Source of the DNA: Enhygromyxa salina
Lineage (GTDB): Bacteria > Myxococcota_A > Polyangia > Nannocystales > Nannocystaceae
Length of the DNA stretch: 64,000 bases
Assembly: GCF_002994635.1 (NCBI RefSeq)
Contig: NZ_PVNL01000107.1
Coordinates: forward strand, 1-64,000
Direction of reading: 5' to 3'
Part shown: positions 10,410 through 18,346 of the stretch, piece by piece
Layout of the letters: every line of letters starts with the position of its first letter
Numbering within the stretch: position 1 is the stretch's first letter
The notes under the pieces: model-generated
Seen by the model: only the letters and a program-made list of their open reading frames with translations
What the model was told of the DNA's origin: nothing
Databases searched by the model: none
Translations under genes and position numbers: made by a program

Positions 10410-11015
10410 AACCCCCAGCTCCGCGCGCAGCTGGTCGAGCGGCCGAGCGAAGTGCTCCTCGAGCCGAATCGCGACCAGCAGCTTGGCCTGCTTGCCGATC
10501 CTCCACCCCCGACGAAAGCTCCGCCACGCCTCGCCGAGCCGCAGCGGGCAGCGCAGCGGCGCGACCACCAACGCCATGAACGCCGCCACCCGAAACCCTC
10601 GGCTGTAGTTCTGGCCACCGACGACGGCCCAGACCCCGACCTCGCCGGGCCAGCTCGCGTCGAAGCCGGTCAGCACGTGGACCATGTCGTGAATGATCGC
10701 GTAGCGAACCGTGAAGGCGTTGCGCGCGACCATCTCGGGATCGCAGTTGCCGGTCAGCGTGATCGGGTGCAGATCGTTGGATTGCAAGAACCGCAGATAC
10801 TCGCGGCCAAGGGTGCCGTCGGGCAGCTGCGCGAGCGCGTCTAGCTCGACGGGCGGCGCGTAGCCCCGCACGCGATCGAGCTGAGCTTCGACCTCTGGCC
10901 GCGCGCGCGCCCGCGACAGCTCACCCTTGTAGACGGGCACGTCGCCGATCAACGCAGGGTTCGCCTGGGCCTCACGGATCTTCCGCAGCAGCTCGAGGGT
11001 GCTCAGCTCGCTCAC
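10392..11015 (-). CDS. COQ4-family protein
   Basis: This 207-residue soluble protein carries the COQ4 signature HDMVHVLTGFDASWPGE, which matches HDxxHx(11)E exactly. The motif binds a divalent metal; in mitochondria COQ4 acts in ubiquinone biosynthesis, with C1 decarboxylation/hydroxylation of the ring reported recently. The C-terminal half is helical and basic (SFRRGWRIGKQAKLL), as expected for peripheral membrane association. Myxobacteria generally respire with menaquinone, so the substrate here may not be a ubiquinone precursor. A second COQ4-like gene lies 4 kb away (14406-14957). It sits between a lipoprotein gene and the paraoxonase-like gene, with no other quinone genes near. Confidence 0.85.
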   Translation of the reverse strand: MSELSTLELLRKIREAQANPALIGDVPVYKGELSRARARPEVEAQLDRVRGYAPPVELDALAQLPDGTLGREYLRFLQSNDLHPITLTGNCDPEMVARNAFTVRYAIIHDMVHVLTGFDASWPGEVGVWAVVGGQNYSRGFRVAAFMALVVAPLRCPLRLGEAWRSFRRGWRIGKQAKLLVAIRLEEHFARPLDQLRAELGVVLSSD

Positions 11016-11084
11016 GCACTCGAGTTTGTCCCACGCCGCAGCCGCTGGCCACCACGGGACGACTGCTGCCCGCGCGCCGGGGTG

Positions 11085-11576
11085 TTAGCCGAACTGCCCG
11101 CAGAGGGCTTGTTCTTCCTCGATGCAGGGGTAGGGCGGGTCCTCGCTGGTGTAGTACTCCTCGAGCTCTGCACAATCGAGGCTGCCCACGCACACAGTCA
11201 AGGCAAACATGGCGTCGAGGCACTTCGGCTTGTCCGCCAGCTCCTCGTGCATGACGACGCACTCCTCTACGCACATAGGGACCTTGGGGGCCGCGTCGCA
11301 GCTATCGATCGTCGCGCAGGTCGTCATGCAGGCCGCCTCCGCGGAGTCGCCGTCGCCGGGATCACCGTCGCCGTCGCCGGGATCACCGTCGCCGTCGCCG
11401 GGATCACCGTCGCCGTCGCCAGGGTCCCCGTCCCCCGGGTCCCCGTCTCCGTCGCCCATGTCGGTCTCGCCAGTCTCGTCCTCCCCGACATCATCAGCCG
11501 ATGGACAGGCGCCCAGGACCCCCGGAAGAAGCCCAATACAGGCAAAAAACAGCGTATTACGAGTCAGTTTAGTCAT
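11085..11576 (-). CDS. Gly-Asp-tract lipoprotein with Cys-rich C-terminal domain
   Basis: The 163-residue protein has a lipoprotein signal (LFFACIGLLPGVLGAC), an acidic linker, then GDGDGDP/GDGDP repeats over about residues 42-78. A compact C-terminal domain of some 85 residues follows with eight cysteines in CxxxC pairs (CMTTCATIDSC, CVEECVVM, LTVCVGSLDC). The DNA of the repeat is a near-perfect tandem of a 12-18-bp unit at about 11345-11450. Similar small Cys-rich domains occur in many exported myxobacterial proteins. Function unknown; a surface location is inferred from the lipobox. Confidence 0.8.
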   Translation of the reverse strand: MTKLTRNTLFFACIGLLPGVLGACPSADDVGEDETGETDMGDGDGDPGDGDPGDGDGDPGDGDGDPGDGDGDPGDGDSAEAACMTTCATIDSCDAAPKVPMCVEECVVMHEELADKPKCLDAMFALTVCVGSLDCAELEEYYTSEDPPYPCIEEEQALCGQFG

Positions 11577-11667
11577 CAGGTGTTCGCTTGCTCGGGGCCC
11601 GCAGGCCCTTCACCGCCGTCAGTCTGTCGACACCCGCGACCGGTTCACTCGCGCGATTTTCGCTAGC

Positions 11668-12828
11668 TCAGCACTGCGACCCGCCGCACTCGCCCTCGCG
11701 GATCATCGCGTTCCCGGGCCCGATCGCGCACCACTCGGGCCACGCCGGAGGCAGCCCGCCGGTCGCGGTGACGTAGTCGGTATAGGGCGACTCCCCATCC
11801 TCGAGCCAATAGGGATGATCCAGCACGAATTGCCAGGTCGAGGCATAGGTCGGCAGCGAGGGATCGTCCGGCTCGAACGGCGGCGTGGCGTGGGTACAGT
11901 TGTGCACACACTCCACGATGAAGTGATTGTCCGCTTGCAGCTCGGCCTCGAGCTCCATCGAGGTGCTGTCAAAGTTCACCCCCAGGCACAGGTCCGAGGG
12001 CCCACCCCACAACACCAGCGCGGGCATGCGATGGGCGGCGGGGACCCAGGGCTTGATCAGCGCCCCACCCGTGCCCCCAGACAGCGACATCAAGCTCGCC
12101 AGGTGATCACCGTGGCGGCTGGCGAGCTGGGCCGAGAACAGCGCCCCGGCGCTCACGCCCATGGTCGAGACACACTCTTTGTCCAGGGCAAACTGCTCGG
12201 CGACGCAGGCGAGCATGTCGTCGTGGAACGTGAACTCCTCGTCCAATTGGGCGTCGTCGTCGGCGATTGAGAACGGCCAGCGAAACGGGACGCCGCTGTC
12301 GCCGTCGCGACCCTCGGGGATGATCGCAATGAAGCGATAGTAGTCGGCCGCGTACTGAGCCTCGGCCTGCTCGTAGAAGTCGACAGCTTCGCCGCCGAGC
12401 CAGTGGTACATGAAGATGACCGGGAACACCTCGTCGGCCTGCGCGTCGTTCGGCGCGACGACCAGGAACCGCCGCTCACCATGCTCGGTCTGCATGATGT
12501 TGAAGACCTCGGCCCCGGTCTCGAGCGTGGGGCAGCTGCCTGGGCCGCCGTAGCTCGGCAGCGCGGGCGCGAGCGTGGCCCCGGGCGGCGGCTCGGTTCC
12601 ACACAGCGACAGGGCGGGGGGCTCGAGCGGCTCGCCGTCGCCGTCGCCCGGATCGCCATCACCGTCACCGTCACCGTCGCCGGGATCCCCATCGCCGTCG
12701 CCAGCGTCGGTGTCGCTCGACTCGGCGTTGGTGCTGCTGTCCTCGCTCGAGGGCTCCGCGCATGCGCCCAGCGGCACGAGCAGCAAGGTGGTCGACAGGA
12801 GGGTGGTCAGCTCGATCGGACAGCGCAT
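11668..12828 (-). CDS. Esterase lipoprotein of the PHB-depolymerase/feruloyl-esterase type
   Basis: The start at 12828 (MRCPIELTTLLSTT...) gives a lipoprotein signal with lipobox LGAC; the frame is open farther upstream, but that part lacks protein character and overlaps the divergent gene. A GDGDGDP tract follows. The catalytic domain is an alpha/beta hydrolase: oxyanion region FMYHWLGGEA, nucleophile elbow TMGVSAGALFSAQ (GxSxG), and a late His candidate in ECVHNCTHATPPF. LpqC-type esterases of this layout hydrolyse polyesters or feruloyl esters, but the natural substrate is unknown. The gene is divergent from the ceramidase-like lipoprotein, which has the same Gly-Asp linker, so both may serve extracellular lipid or polymer breakdown. 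Confidence 0.82.
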   Translation of the reverse strand: MRCPIELTTLLSTTLLLVPLGACAEPSSEDSSTNAESSDTDAGDGDGDPGDGDGDGDGDPGDGDGEPLEPPALSLCGTEPPPGATLAPALPSYGGPGSCPTLETGAEVFNIMQTEHGERRFLVVAPNDAQADEVFPVIFMYHWLGGEAVDFYEQAEAQYAADYYRFIAIIPEGRDGDSGVPFRWPFSIADDDAQLDEEFTFHDDMLACVAEQFALDKECVSTMGVSAGALFSAQLASRHGDHLASLMSLSGGTGGALIKPWVPAAHRMPALVLWGGPSDLCLGVNFDSTSMELEAELQADNHFIVECVHNCTHATPPFEPDDPSLPTYASTWQFVLDHPYWLEDGESPYTDYVTATGGLPPAWPEWCAIGPGNAMIREGECGGSQC

Positions 12829-12940
12829 GTAGGCGGTCAGCCTATCACTGGGCGCCGCCCAATCGGAAAAACCATGGGGGCTCGACGAGCCGGGCCGGGT
12901 GCGCGACCCTTCCGCGGTCGCTGCGTCCCGAGAACTGTCG

Positions 12941-14389
12941 ATGCTGAACGTCAACCTGCGTAACTGGTCCCTGCTGCCCTGTCTGTCCCTCGTGTTGCTG
13001 TTCGGCTGCGCCGACGATCGCGGCGCCGCGTCCGAGGACGCCAGCGGTTCGGGCACGGAGACCGCTGGCGACGGGGATGGGGATCAGGACACGCAGACCA
13101 CGGGCGACGGGGACGGGGATGGCGATGGTGATGGTGATGGTGATCCCGGCGATGGCGATGGCGATGGTGATGGCGATGGCGATGGCGATGGCGACCCCGA
13201 GTTCGCCGTCGGCTTCGACGTGCGCAACGTCGATCCCAGCCAGGCGCAGCTCGGCTCGGTCTACCTCGGCGGGTTTGGTGCGCCGTTCGTCGGCGGCCCC
13301 GCGACGGGGATCCACGACTCCGTGTTCGCCCGCTCGATGGCGGTCGGGATCGGCGACGAGGGAGTGATCTTCACGGTGGTCGACGCGATCGGCATGGGCA
13401 ACCAGTGGACCCGAGCGATCCGCAGCCAGGCCGCCAACCTGACCGGGCTCGCGGAGGATCGCATCATCATTGCAACCACCCACTCGCACTCGGGCCCGGA
13501 CTTTCAAGGCCTGTGGGGTGGGGTCGGCGACAGCTACCGTTCCAAGGTCACGATCGAGACCGTGGGCTCGATGCTCGCGGCCTGGGAGACCCGACAGCCG
13601 GCCGAGCTGAGCGTCAGCAACTCGACGGCGGCCAACCGCAACCGCCGCGACTGGCCGATGACCGACGACACCGTGTTCGTGTTGCAGGCCCACCGCAAGT
13701 CCGACGCGGCCCTGCTCGGCACGATGATGTCGTTCGCCGCGCACCCGGTGATCATCGGGTCCGACAACACCGAGCTCTCGCGCGACTACTGCGGCTACGC
13801 GGTCGACACCCTCGAGGCCAGCACGGGCGCGCCAGTGGTGTTCTTCAACGGCATCCTCGGCGACGTCAGTCCCGACGTGCCGGAGGGGATGTACGCCGAC
13901 GACTTCGCGCGGGCCGAGGCCTACGGCAGCTACGTGGCCGCGCAGGCCGAGCTCATGCTCGCCGACGCGGTCCCGGTCGAGCCGATCTTGGTCCATGACC
14001 ACGCTCAGTGGGAGCTGCCGGTCGACAACGCGCTGTTCAACCTGGCCGGGCAGCTGGGCATCCTCGACTACGACTTCATCCAAAACGGCCTGGCGTCGTC
14101 GGTGATCACCCAGTCGACCTATGTGCGGCTCGGGACCCAGGCGCAGATCGTCGCGTTCCCGGGCGAGTCGCTCACGCGCTGCGGCCTGCCGATCAAAGAC
14201 GCGATGGCGGCCCCCTACAAGGCCGTGCTCGGCAACGCTGGCGACGCGCTCGGCTACTTCGTGCCGAGCGACGAGTGGATGACCGGGCTCAACGACGACT
14301 ACGAGGAGGGCGTGTCGCTCGGTGAGACCGTAGGCGACACGTCACGCGACGCGATCATCGAGATGATCGAGGCCGACCTGGGCTGGTGA
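12941..14389 (+). CDS. Neutral/alkaline ceramidase-like lipoprotein
   Basis: The ATG at 12941 opens a lipoprotein signal (LLPCLSLVLLFGC) followed by an unusually long Gly-Asp stretch to about residue 85. The remaining 395 residues resemble the N-terminal domain of neutral ceramidases: GFDVRNVDPS near the start, the zinc-site motif ATTHSHSGPD, and FNGILGDVSPDV. Such enzymes hydrolyse the amide bond of ceramides outside the cytoplasm. The protein is shorter than typical neutral ceramidases (about 650-750 residues) because the C-terminal immunoglobulin-like domain is absent. An in-frame upstream start at 12899 would put residues before the signal and is unlikely. Confidence 0.82.
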   Translation: MLNVNLRNWSLLPCLSLVLLFGCADDRGAASEDASGSGTETAGDGDGDQDTQTTGDGDGDGDGDGDGDPGDGDGDGDGDGDGDGDPEFAVGFDVRNVDPSQAQLGSVYLGGFGAPFVGGPATGIHDSVFARSMAVGIGDEGVIFTVVDAIGMGNQWTRAIRSQAANLTGLAEDRIIIATTHSHSGPDFQGLWGGVGDSYRSKVTIETVGSMLAAWETRQPAELSVSNSTAANRNRRDWPMTDDTVFVLQAHRKSDAALLGTMMSFAAHPVIIGSDNTELSRDYCGYAVDTLEASTGAPVVFFNGILGDVSPDVPEGMYADDFARAEAYGSYVAAQAELMLADAVPVEPILVHDHAQWELPVDNALFNLAGQLGILDYDFIQNGLASSVITQSTYVRLGTQAQIVAFPGESLTRCGLPIKDAMAAPYKAVLGNAGDALGYFVPSDEWMTGLNDDYEEGVSLGETVGDTSRDAIIEMIEADLGW

Positions 14390-14405
14390 TCGCCCAATCG
14401 GTGAA

Positions 14406-14957
14406 TCAATCCTCGAGCCCCAACGCGACATTCGGGCGAAATACCTCGATCCCGTAGAGCTCCCGGATCTCACGCAGCGGTCGGTCCATGAGCTCGGGTG
14501 GCGGTGTCCACGGCCACTTGCGGGTCATGGCCCGTGTGTGTCGCCAGACCTTGGGGGTGAGCCGGAGCGTGCGCCAGAACAGCGAGAACACCGACCACTT
14601 CAGGAATTCTTTGTTGATTGACTTGGACTCCTCGGTCGAGATGTAGGCCTTGAAGTAGTCACGCAAACGAATGTCCGCCCCGAACAGCGTCCACATGTCG
14701 TTGACCCCTTCATCGAGGATCCCCGTGTGGGTTCCAAACACGACGTGGGTACAATCGTGGTTGTGGAAGAAGGTCGCGCTGGCCACGTCGTCGATCTGGG
14801 CCGGGTCCGCGAGCCCCGGGTTGACCCGATAGTATTCGGCCAGGCCCTCGCGAAGGGTCATCGACGTGCCCGCGATCTGGTACTGACCGCGCATGCCGAA
14901 CTCTGGGACCACCATCTGGGTGGGGACGCTGGGCGAAAGTGTCGTGGAAGCCTGCAT
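14406..14957 (-). CDS. COQ4-like protein (second paralogue)
   Basis: The 183-residue protein holds HNHDCTHVVFGTHTGILDEG, an exact HDxxHx(11)E motif, so it belongs with COQ4 proteins despite little overall similarity to the copy at 10392-11015. The C-terminal half is helical and basic (FWRTLRLTPKVWRHTR), then ends REIRELYGIEVFRPNVAL. No signal peptide. As in the other copy, two His and the Glu/Asp probably hold a metal. Having two divergent COQ4-like genes within 4.5 kb suggests lineage-specific roles in lipid or isoprenoid metabolism rather than ubiquinone synthesis. Confidence 0.75.
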   Translation of the reverse strand: MQASTTLSPSVPTQMVVPEFGMRGQYQIAGTSMTLREGLAEYYRVNPGLADPAQIDDVASATFFHNHDCTHVVFGTHTGILDEGVNDMWTLFGADIRLRDYFKAYISTEESKSINKEFLKWSVFSLFWRTLRLTPKVWRHTRAMTRKWPWTPPPELMDRPLREIRELYGIEVFRPNVALGLED

Positions 14958-15075
14958 GAGGATCTCCTCGGGGAGCTGCTGGGGTGTCGCTTGGCCTGAC
15001 TCAGACCGCTGGTCTGACCACTGGTCGAAGTGTGGGCCAGAACCTCACCGGGGTCAAGCTAGCCCCCAAAGAACA

Positions 15076-15615
15076 TCAAGCGCAGAGCTCGACGAACTGG
15101 CCGGGAGCGATGCCCTCGAGCGTCCACGGGCCGACCGCGTAGCGGATCAATCGCAAGGTCGGATGACCCACGGCGGCCGTCATCCGCCGCACCTGCCGGT
15201 TGCGACCCTCTTTGAGCTTCAGCTCGAGCCACGCGGTGGGGATCGACTTGCGCTCGCGGATCGGTGGGTCGCGCGGCCACACGCTCGGCGCCGCCAGCCG
15301 TCGCGCCTTCGCGGGCTTGGTCCACCCGTCCTTGAGCTCCACGCCCCCGCGCAGGGCGGCCAGGGCCTCGTCGCGAGGCTCGCCTTCGACCTGCACCCAG
15401 TAGGTCTTGACCATCTTGTGCTTGGGCGCGCTGATTCGATGCTGCAGCGCGCCGTCGTCGGTCAGCACCAGCAGCCCCTCGGAGTCCTTGTCGAGCCGCC
15501 CCGCCGCGTAGACCCCGGGGACGTCGATGTACGCGGCCAGGGTCTGGACATCCCCCTGGGCCCTGAACTGAGTCAACACCCCGTAGGGCTTATTGAACAG
15601 CAACACCCTGGCCAC
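15076..15615 (-). CDS. rluE: 23S rRNA pseudouridine synthase, RluE type
   Basis: Pseudouridine synthase of the RsuA/RluE branch, whose E. coli RluE modifies U2457 of 23S rRNA. The sequence matches it closely: VLLFNKPYGVLTQF at the start, catalytic motif GVYAAGRLDKDSEGLLVLT with the active Asp, WPRDPPIRERKSIPTAWL, and KEGRNRQVRRMTAAVGHPTL. There is no S4 domain, as in RluE. I use the GTG at 15615 (VARVLLFN...); the frame is open to a TTG at 15654, but that lies in the T-tract of the rplI terminator. It is downstream of and codirectional with the ribosomal operon. Confidence 0.9.
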   Translation of the reverse strand: MARVLLFNKPYGVLTQFRAQGDVQTLAAYIDVPGVYAAGRLDKDSEGLLVLTDDGALQHRISAPKHKMVKTYWVQVEGEPRDEALAALRGGVELKDGWTKPAKARRLAAPSVWPRDPPIRERKSIPTAWLELKLKEGRNRQVRRMTAAVGHPTLRLIRYAVGPWTLEGIAPGQFVELCA

Positions 15616-15642
15616 GAGCTCGAGCTTCCCATCGACCAACCG

Positions 15643-15681
15643 CTCCAACAACAAAAGAGGGACCGTGACGGTCCCTCTTCT
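15643..15681 (-). terminator. Rho-independent terminator of the rpsF-rpsR-rplI operon
   Basis: On the minus strand an 11-bp perfect stem (AAGAGGGACCG / CGGTCCCTCTT, 15655-15679) with a 3-nt loop is followed by TTTTGTTGTT. It lies 50 bp beyond the rplI stop and is a textbook intrinsic terminator. Confidence 0.9.
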
Positions 15682-15728
15682 TTACCCGGCGGAAGCTCCG
15701 CCAGGAAACGCGGCGACGAGCGCGGCGA

Positions 15729-16190
15729 CTAGGCCGGCACGCCGATGATCTCGACCTTGATCGAGACCGAGACGTCGGCCGAGAACCGGACCTCGACCTC
15801 GTGCTCACCGACCAGCTTGATCGCTTCGCTCAGCTTGATCAGCCGGCGATCGAGCTCGACGTTCTGCGCGGCGAGTGCCTCGGAGATGTCCTTGGTCGAG
15901 ACCGACCCGTACATCTTGCCTTCGCTGCCGATCTTGCGGGGGATCGAGACGACGGCCTCCTTGAGCTTCTCGGCCTTGGCCTCGAGCTCGGTGCGGAGCT
16001 TGGCTTGCTGCGACGCGATCTCGCGCCGATGGTGATCGAGCTGCGCGAGGTTGGACTTGGTTGCGAGCAACGCGAGCCCACGGGGCAGCAGGTAGTTGCG
16101 GCCGTAGCCGGGCTTGACGCGGACGAGCTCCCCGGCGCGGCCGAGGTTGTCGACATCCTTGGTCAAAATGATCTGCAGCATGGCCATCAC
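15729..16190 (-). CDS. rplI: 50S ribosomal protein bL9
   Basis: Ribosomal protein L9 binds 23S rRNA and extends from the L1 side of the large subunit. The sequence has the classical N-terminal domain (MLQIILTKDVDNLGRAGELV, then KPGYGRNYLLPRGLAL), the long connecting helix (about 50-90), and the C-terminal domain (GKMYGSVSTKDI; ending KVEIIGVPA). Length of about 150 is standard. The GTG at 16190 overlaps the rpsR stop by 4 bp (GTGA), but the family-typical start is the Met at 16181. Last gene of a conserved rpsF-rpsR-rplI operon. Confidence 0.97.
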   Translation of the reverse strand: MMAMLQIILTKDVDNLGRAGELVRVKPGYGRNYLLPRGLALLATKSNLAQLDHHRREIASQQAKLRTELEAKAEKLKEAVVSIPRKIGSEGKMYGSVSTKDISEALAAQNVELDRRLIKLSEAIKLVGEHEVEVRFSADVSVSIKVEIIGVPA

Positions 16191-16444
16191 TGCACCGAGT
16201 AGGGGAGCAGGGCGAGCAAGCGCGCGCGCTTGATCGCCTTGGTGATCGATCGCTGCTGACGCGCGGTGACCCCAGTGATCCGGGCCGGGACGATCTTGCC
16301 GCGGTCGGTGAGGAAGTGCTTGAGCAGCTGCGGGTTCTTGTAGTCGATGACGACGTTGGGGTCGGCCAGCGGAGATACGCGCTTGCGACGCGGGCTCCCG
16401 CGCCGTCCGCCTTCACGTTCGTCGGTGTCTTCAGACATGGACAT
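16187..16444 (-). CDS. rpsR: 30S ribosomal protein bS18
   Basis: S18 forms a heterodimer with S6 on the 30S platform. Signature segments are VIDYKNPQLLKHFLTDRGKI, PARITGVTARQQRSITKAIK and ARLLALLPY. The N-terminus is acidic then arginine-rich (EREGGRRGSPRRKR). No zinc-binding cysteines are present, so it is the Zn-independent form. Start at 16444 overlaps the rpsF stop by one base (TAATG). A second in-frame Met two codons later could be used. Confidence 0.97.
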   Translation of the reverse strand: MSMSEDTDEREGGRRGSPRRKRVSPLADPNVVIDYKNPQLLKHFLTDRGKIVPARITGVTARQQRSITKAIKRARLLALLPYSVQ

Positions 16445-16959
16445 TACTCTTCCTCCTCGTCGTCGTCGTCGTCGTCATCGCGGTCGTCGTCGTCGTCCGC
16501 GTCGTGGATCTCTGCGCTCAGCGCCGCAGCCTTCTCGGCTTCGATGTCGAGCGGATCGGCCGAGACATCGGAGGCCGCGTCGAGGGTCTGGTCGTCGACG
16601 TCACTGGGCCGCGCCGCCGGGTCGACGTCGCCGTCGATCACCACGGTCAGGTACCGCATGACGTTGTCCCAGATTCGCAGGTTGCGCTCGAGCTCCTTGA
16701 CCATGTCCGAGCCGCCAAGGAAGCGGATGTACAGGTAGATGCCGCGCTTGTTGGTCTCGATCGGGTAGGCCAAGGTCCGCAGACCCCAGTTGTCGATCTT
16801 CTGCATCCGGCCGCCGTTCTTCGCGAAGATCGCTTGGATCCGCGTGACGATGCTGGCGATGCCGTCTTTGTTGCTGTCGGGGCGTAGGATCAGCGTGGTC
16901 TCGAACTCGCGCTGCGTGTTTCGCAGGGCGCCGTAAGACCGGATTTGTGCTTCTGCCAT
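16444..16959 (-). CDS. rpsF: 30S ribosomal protein bS6 with acidic tail
   Basis: The ATG at 16959 is preceded by a strong Shine-Dalgarno (GAGGAG, 5-6 nt upstream), which fixes the start. The S6 fold is recognisable in YETTL-equivalent REFETTLILRP, IDNWGLRTLAYPI, RGIYLYIRF and NLRIWDNVMRYLTVV. After about residue 115 comes a long tail ending in a run of Asp and Glu (DDDDDRDDDDDDDEEEE). S6 tails are modified with glutamates by RimK in some bacteria; here an acidic tail is encoded directly. The 171 residues exceed the usual 95-135. First gene of the operon. Confidence 0.96.
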   Translation of the reverse strand: MAEAQIRSYGALRNTQREFETTLILRPDSNKDGIASIVTRIQAIFAKNGGRMQKIDNWGLRTLAYPIETNKRGIYLYIRFLGGSDMVKELERNLRIWDNVMRYLTVVIDGDVDPAARPSDVDDQTLDAASDVSADPLDIEAEKAAALSAEIHDADDDDDRDDDDDDDEEEE

Positions 16960-16984
16960 TGGGTCTCCTCTTGGACGTGAGGCC

Positions 16985-17031
16985 CCGCGGACCATCCGCG
17001 GAGCAAGGAGCCCAGGGACGTGGTCCCTGGG
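16985..17031 (-). promoter_or_regulatory. Two-hairpin 5' leader of rpsF (candidate S6:S18 autoregulatory RNA)
   Basis: Between the putative promoter and the rpsF SD lie two adjacent perfect hairpins: 9-bp stem cccagggac/gtccctggg (17011-17031) and 7-bp stem ccgcgga/tccgcgg (16985-17001). rpsF leaders in many bacteria carry an RNA structure bound by the S6:S18 complex, with a CCG element. CCG occurs here, but I cannot confirm the bulge geometry. Confidence 0.4.
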
Positions 17032-17039
17032 GGGCGGCT

Positions 17040-17068
17040 GATCTACGCGAAGCAGTGTGGATTGACAA
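17040..17068 (-). promoter_or_regulatory. Candidate sigma-70 promoter of rpsF operon
   Basis: On the minus strand TTGTCA (17063-17068) and TAGATC (17040-17045) are separated by exactly 17 bp, about 80 bp before the rpsF start. The spacing is ideal; the -10 match is only partial (TAnAnn). Confidence 0.4.
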
Positions 17069-17171
17069 GTAGAGGGGCAGTCGCGCGGGGTGGTCGGCGG
17101 CGGCGGGCCCGTGCTCTCGCGCACATCCGTGCGCGTTCAGGTGCCCGCGATCAGCGCCAGCTGACGCCTCG

Positions 17172-17666
17172 CTACCTCAGCACCAGCTCGACCGTGCTCG
17201 AGGCCGTGAAGTTCTGGCCCGCCACGCGGACCTGAAACAGCAACGGCACCCCGCGAGGTTCGCTGCCGTCGAGGATGCTGATCACCGGGCCGACCCGCAT
17301 GCGCCCGTCGACCTCCTCGAAGGTCAGCCCGATGCAGTACTCGTTGTTCCAGGCGTCGGGTCCGATCGGCTCGTCGACGAACTGGCCCGAGATGCACCAG
17401 CACTCCGTGTCCGAGTCGCCCTTCATGAGCGGGATCTCGACGTAGGGCGTGATCATCTGAAAGCCCTGCCCCCCGGTCTCGACCTCGACCACGTCGCCAT
17501 CTTGATAGGAGCTGAACTTCCGATTGTGGAGTTCGCCGAGCTCGAGCGCTCGCGTTGGCAGGGACTCTGGATCGTCCGGAACGGTGCCGAGGCATTCTTC
17601 GGCCTCCTCGGCTGGGCAAGCTGACATGAGCACGACAAGCCAAACACTCCAAGCAGCACGCTTCAT
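17172..17666 (-). CDS. Lipoprotein of unknown function
   Basis: The 164-residue protein has a short lipoprotein signal (SVWLVVLMSAC) followed directly by an acidic Cys-containing segment (PAEEAEECLG). The rest looks like a single beta-rich domain (YQDGDVVEVETGGQGFQM; PVISILDGSEPRGVPLLFQV; FTASSTVELVL). Four cysteines after the lipid Cys could form disulfides (CWCISG). No recognised family and no Gly-Asp tract. It lies just upstream of the ribosomal operon, codirectional but probably separately transcribed. Confidence 0.7.
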   Translation of the reverse strand: MKRAAWSVWLVVLMSACPAEEAEECLGTVPDDPESLPTRALELGELHNRKFSSYQDGDVVEVETGGQGFQMITPYVEIPLMKGDSDTECWCISGQFVDEPIGPDAWNNEYCIGLTFEEVDGRMRVGPVISILDGSEPRGVPLLFQVRVAGQNFTASSTVELVLR

Positions 17667-17717
17667 CGCGGAACACTACTCCCGAAACATCAGGCTGCAA
17701 GGGTCGTCAGACGCTGA

Positions 17718-18293
17718 CTATAGAAATTCGTCCGAGTCGCTGCGAGGGGCGAAGGTCACCACGCTGTGCGCGACGGCGAGCCCCCGCCCGACGTTGCGAT
17801 AGCCATGCTGCTGGTCCCCCGCGAACACGACCACATCGCCAGCTTCGAGCGTGAAGCTGCGCCCGCGCACCGACAGCTCCACGCTGCCCCGCTCGCAGGT
17901 CAGGTACTCGCGAGTGCCGGCCGTATGCGGCACGCCGATCATCGTCGCGCCCACGGCCAGCTCGAACCGTTCGATGTCGAGGCCCCGCAGGACCTCGGGC
18001 AGCAGCTTGCGCACGGTCACCTTGCCGCGCCTGCGAACCGTCAGCTCGGACGCCTTGTAGATCTTCCCGATCCCGCGCGGGGGTGCCAACAGCTCTTCGA
18101 GGCGCACGTGCAGCGCGGCCGCGACCTTGAGCAGCACGGCCAGCGTCGGGTTGGCGCTGCCGGACTCGAGGTTGGTCCACGTCGGACGCGGGATCCCGGC
18201 GGCCTTGGCCAATTGGCCCTGTGAGAGCCCACGCCCGTCGCGGAGTGAGCGGATGTTCTCGGCGAGGTTGGCTGCGACGTGTTCGTCGATCAC
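17718..18293 (-). CDS. XRE-family transcriptional regulator with C-terminal cupin domain
   Basis: An N-terminal helix-turn-helix (NIRSLRDGRGLSQGQLAKAA, then IPRPTWTNLESGSANPTLAV) is joined to a small-molecule-binding cupin barrel at about 110-185 (GTREYLTCERGSVEL; LEAGDVVVFAGDQQHGYRN). HTH-cupin proteins usually repress genes for amino acid, polyamine or aromatic metabolism. The GTG at 18293 gives the standard N-terminus; a TTG at 18356 would overlap the upstream lipoprotein gene's end. It follows that gene in the same direction. Target and ligand unknown. Confidence 0.85.
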   Translation of the reverse strand: MIDEHVAANLAENIRSLRDGRGLSQGQLAKAAGIPRPTWTNLESGSANPTLAVLLKVAAALHVRLEELLAPPRGIGKIYKASELTVRRRGKVTVRKLLPEVLRGLDIERFELAVGATMIGVPHTAGTREYLTCERGSVELSVRGRSFTLEAGDVVVFAGDQQHGYRNVGRGLAVAHSVVTFAPRSDSDEFL

Positions 18294-18346
18294 GGCGGCA
18301 GTCTGGCGTGGTTCACGGCCACGCGCGAGTGAGGGTCGACCGCTCG

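Noticed and set aside
11345..11450. Simple repeats (ccgtcgccgggatcaccgtcg) as a CRISPR or VNTR locus
   Set aside because: They are the coding DNA of the Gly-Asp lipoprotein linker on the minus strand and keep its frame.
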